Source: Merdibacter sp965119685 (GTDB lineage: Bacteria; Bacillota_I; Bacilli_A; Erysipelotrichales; Erysipelotrichaceae). Taken from it: a DNA stretch of 64,000 nucleotides. The position numbers and the translations under genes were made by a program. Positions 61,368 through 64,000 of the stretch are shown piece after piece; position 1 is the stretch's first letter; every line of letters starts with the position of its first letter. The DNA is taken from the NCBI GenBank assembly GCA_965119685.1, contig OZ221971.1, positions 868,001 to 932,000 on the forward strand, given 5' to 3'. The notes beneath the pieces were generated by a model. The model worked only from the letters and a program-made list of their open reading frames with translations, was not told the origin of the DNA and searched no databases.

Positions 61368-64000
61368 TCATGAGAGAGGAATGAGGGCAGCGAGGTGAAA
61401 GGAGTAAATCCATGTCTCGATTTGATGTGTCGGATAGATGGCGTGCATCGCCTGTGCGTAGGTGCGCAGCTGTTCTTCATACAGGGAGAGGAATTGCTCA
61501 GGAGCAGAGAGATGATCGCTCTTATAGTCCAGCACGATGATGCGTTCCTCATCCATGGCGAGAAAGTCGATGTAGCCGTAGAGCAGCTGCCCCTGCAATT
61601 TCACGCTGTAAGGAAGCTCATGAAATACGTTAGGGAAGGTGTGCCACAGCTGATAGCGTTCGTTGTCGCCCAGTGCGCACAGCTGCTGCAAATCCCATGG
61701 CTGCATCACTCTGCCGGCTTTCGCAAAGAGTTCTTCGATCTTCTCTGGGGAGAAAGGCGGGGTCAGCTGGGAAACAATCTCGTGCAGCAGCGTACCTCGC
61801 TTTGCGCCCTCTTCTTGATCGATGAGGGAGAAGGCTGGGAAGGAATGCGTTTGCTTGCGCGAAGAAGCGGTGGCGGTTTCGAGGGAGACGCTTTGCTTGG
61901 CATAACGGTGCAGCGTATAGGCGTTTTGCTTAACTTGTCTCAGCGGAGTGAGGTCAAATGGTTCGTGAATGAGACGCGTGGTAAACAGCGGCGAGGCGCT
62001 GTCGAAAAAGGCGCGTAGCAGCCATCCGGTATAGCCGCAGCGGGAGTAGATCGCGGCACTGGTTAAAGGGCGCTGATAGCGTTCCATTGCGCGGACACTG
62101 TCGACGATCACCATCTCGTTTTGGGCGCGGGTGGTCGCCACATAGAGGATGCGCATCTCCTCTTCCAGCTGCTCGCGGTCCTTCTTGTGCTGCATCGCAA
62201 TCCTCAGCAGTGTCGGCCGCTGAAAATAGTTTTGATCCATCACACGGGCGCCGATCCCCATATCCGCATCAAAGAGAAACGGGGAACGGAAATCCAGCGC
62301 TTCCTGTGCATCGGCAGACCACAGAAAGACAACGGGAAATTGCAGTCCCTTGGATTGATGGATGCTCATGACGCGAATGACGTCTTCATCCGGAGAGATC
62401 GGATTGGCCTCTGCGCTTTGGGCGTCTTGAATCGAATCGATGTAGCTGATAAAAGCGCTGAGATCCCCGCCGTTTTCCTTTTCAAAGCGAACGGCCTGCT
62501 GGTAGAGCAAGTCGAGATTGGTCTTTTCCTGTAAAGTCGTATGGTAAGTGTAGTAGTCGTTTTGGTCAAAGGCGCAGTTCAGTAGGGTGCTGATTGGCAG
62601 CCGGCGCTGCTGTATGAACTGCTGTAAGTGTTTTGTGCCATCGATCGGCTCTCGGCAGAAATAGGCGTAAAACGATTCTTGCCGAAGGCGATGAATGCGG
62701 GCGTGCGCCAGCGTGTTTTCATCAAGCGCCAGCAGCGGGGAGAGGGCGATCGCGCAAAAGGCGAGGTCATCGTGGGGATCGCGCAGAAAGCGCAGAAAGG
62801 AAATGATGAGCTCTACAGCGCTGGATTGATAGAAGCCATGTTTGATCTCGATGAAGTAAGGCAGATGCAGACGGTCAAAGGCGGCGCGCAGATCGTCTTT
62901 GTTGTGATTGCTGCGAACGAGCACGGCAAAATCCTTCCATGCCAGCCCCTTTTCTTCCTGCATCTTCTTAATTTGATGGGCGATCCAAAGCGCTTTGAGC
63001 TGATGCTTGCCCATCCCTTTCCATTCCTCGCTCTTCTCTTTGATCTCTTCTTGCAGCAGACAGTGAAATTCCACGGGTTGTTTTACCTGCTGCTGCCACG
63101 CCCCGCCGATAGAGACGCGGTCTTGGGCGCGGTATGCGCTGGAAAAGCCGTCCAGATTCATCAGGCGATCATAAAAGACGTTGTTGAACTCGACTAATGT
63201 TTCGCTGGAGCGATAGTTGTTAGAGAGGTAGATGACGGCGTCCTGCGGCTGAGGATGATCGATGTAGGACTGCATAATCTGGGGACGGGCATGGCGAAAG
63301 CCATAGATGGACTGTTTAATATCACCGACGCGAAAGACATTGTTGACGCGGGCAATCAGGCGGATGATTTGATCCTGAATGTCGTTGGTGTCCTGAAATT
63401 CATCTACCATGATGACAGAAAAGCGCTGTCGGTATGCTTTGGCGATCGCATGGTCGTTCGCCTGCAAGATTTGCAGGGCAAAATGCTCCATGTCGTCAAA
63501 GTCGATAACGCCGGCTTCCTGCTTCAAGCGCTGATATTCGCGGCGGTAGGTATGGGTGAGCGCAATGAGGGCGGCGACGCTTTGCCGCGCCAGACGCATG
63601 TCATTGAACAGTGTGGTCTCATCATAGAGAATGTCGGCTAACGCATCCTCGGCGTCGATGATCTCCTGCTTGAGATGAGAAAAGCGAAGATCGTCCTTGT
63701 TCGGGGTGCGGGGCAGGACACAGGCGCAGCAGGTGCGAAAGGCACGGCGATAGCCCGCATAGTCGTTTGCTTTTAATAGGGACGCTGCCTGTTTGGTGAG
63801 CTCCTGCTTTTGCAAAAGCTTGGCGAGCGGTGTTGTTTTTTGCGGATAGTCCAGCGTCAGCAGCGACACTAACTGTGCTAACGCCTGTAAGATCTGAGAA
63901 TGCTTCTGGCTGAGGTAGGCAAAAAAGGCGTCCTTGATCGTTGAGGGCAGCTCTTGCAACGTGCTGATCTGATAAGGCGCAAGGCATTCGTCGAGCCATG
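61368..64000 (-). CDS. addA: ATP-dependent helicase/nuclease subunit A, C-terminal 877 residues (start beyond the right edge)
   Basis: The frame is open through the right edge. It carries UvrD-type helicase motifs: VDEFQDTNDIQDQII (II), GDIKQSIYGFRHARP (III), YLSNNYRSS (IV), RVMSIHQSKGLQFPVVFLW (V) and YVATTRAQNEM (VI). The C-terminal nuclease motif is DFLAMDEERIIVLDYKSDHL, followed by YEEQLRTYAQAM. AddA works with AddB to resect double-strand breaks and process Chi-like sites for recombination. Motif I and the N-terminal third lie outside; addB is expected to the right. Confidence 0.96.
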   Translation of the reverse strand, partial: WLDECLAPYQISTLQELPSTIKDAFFAYLSQKHSQILQALAQLVSLLTLDYPQKTTPLAKLLQKQELTKQAASLLKANDYAGYRRAFRTCCACVLPRTPNKDDLRFSHLKQEIIDAEDALADILYDETTLFNDMRLARQSVAALIALTHTYRREYQRLKQEAGVIDFDDMEHFALQILQANDHAIAKAYRQRFSVIMVDEFQDTNDIQDQIIRLIARVNNVFRVGDIKQSIYGFRHARPQIMQSYIDHPQPQDAVIYLSNNYRSSETLVEFNNVFYDRLMNLDGFSSAYRAQDRVSIGGAWQQQVKQPVEFHCLLQEEIKEKSEEWKGMGKHQLKALWIAHQIKKMQEEKGLAWKDFAVLVRSNHNKDDLRAAFDRLHLPYFIEIKHGFYQSSAVELIISFLRFLRDPHDDLAFCAIALSPLLALDENTLAHARIHRLRQESFYAYFCREPIDGTKHLQQFIQQRRLPISTLLNCAFDQNDYYTYHTTLQEKTNLDLLYQQAVRFEKENGGDLSAFISYIDSIQDAQSAEANPISPDEDVIRVMSIHQSKGLQFPVVFLWSADAQEALDFRSPFLFDADMGIGARVMDQNYFQRPTLLRIAMQHKKDREQLEEEMRILYVATTRAQNEMVIVDSVRAMERYQRPLTSAAIYSRCGYTGWLLRAFFDSASPLFTTRLIHEPFDLTPLRQVKQNAYTLHRYAKQSVSLETATASSRKQTHSFPAFSLIDQEEGAKRGTLLHEIVSQLTPPFSPEKIEELFAKAGRVMQPWDLQQLCALGDNERYQLWHTFPNVFHELPYSVKLQGQLLYGYIDFLAMDEERIIVLDYKSDHLSAPEQFLSLYEEQLRTYAQAMHAIYPTHQIETWIYSFHLAALIPLS

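Noticed and set aside
1..64000. CRISPR arrays, rRNA genes, intact insertion sequences
   Set aside because: No regularly spaced direct repeats, no rRNA sequence and no transposase frames were seen.

Overview
The window reads as a chromosomal segment of a low- to mid-GC Gram-positive bacterium (Bacillota). The signs are strong AGGAGG-type ribosome sites, TTGACA/TATAAT promoters with 16-17 bp spacers, many short Rho-independent terminators, a lipoteichoic-acid-synthase-like enzyme, a CwlD-type amidase, type III pantothenate kinase, AddA and a FeoA-FeoA-FeoB operon. An anaerobic gut member of the Erysipelotrichia or a neighbouring class fits the gene mix. That placement is an inference; there is no rRNA or ribosomal protein here to fix it.

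Layout. 0-6.2 kb: a UTRA-only gene overlapping a GntR regulator that runs off the left edge; two adjacent G3E metallochaperone-type GTPases; a leftward group with an XRE membrane regulator, a DUF308 membrane protein and a MerR fragment. 6.4-12.2 kb: a DJ-1/PfpI protein, then an ABC exporter (ATPase plus FtsX permease) beside a two-component system whose likely operator, direct TGTCAT repeats 11 bp apart, lies in front of the ABC genes. 12.6-17.0 kb: a DUF2156-GNAT fusion, then a small accessory island with a tripartite HipB-HipS-HipT toxin-antitoxin module, three phased operators, and a two-gene module whose first gene is truncated. 17.0-21.9 kb: a TetR regulator divergent from an ABC ATPase and a 1081-residue coiled-coil FtsX permease. 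22-31.5 kb: asnA, tRNA-Arg(CCG), a NimA-like protein, a HAD phosphatase, a cell-wall amidase, a WYL regulator, an LtaS-like protein, tRNA-Val(GAC) and a MATE exporter. 31.9-34.4 kb: a more AT-rich segment with a PadR operon, a decayed conjugative relaxase and a possible 26-residue peptide gene. 34.4-53 kb: coenzyme A genes, NAD(P)HX repair, a DUF885 lipoprotein, an AGCS symporter, a GH25 lysin, glycerate kinase, an NrdD-tail-like mini-protein, an FMN hydroxy-acid oxidase with a pyrophosphatase-like partner, BrkB, an RNA methyltransferase and malQ. 53.3-57.4 kb: tRNA-Arg(CCT) and the ferrous iron operon behind a DtxR-like dyad. 57.9-64 kb: a Gfo/Idh/MocA oxidoreductase, a cytidylate-kinase-like protein, a mini-protein resembling a GH3 N-terminus, and most of addA.

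The most unusual element is a non-coding repeat of about 200 bp found three times (24805, 29637, 57627). It has 14-bp terminal inverted repeats (GGGGCTGTAACGAA) and two internal hairpins whose stems differ between copies by pairing-preserving changes. All three copies sit just downstream of genes. It is the best candidate here for an undescribed structured RNA or miniature mobile element.
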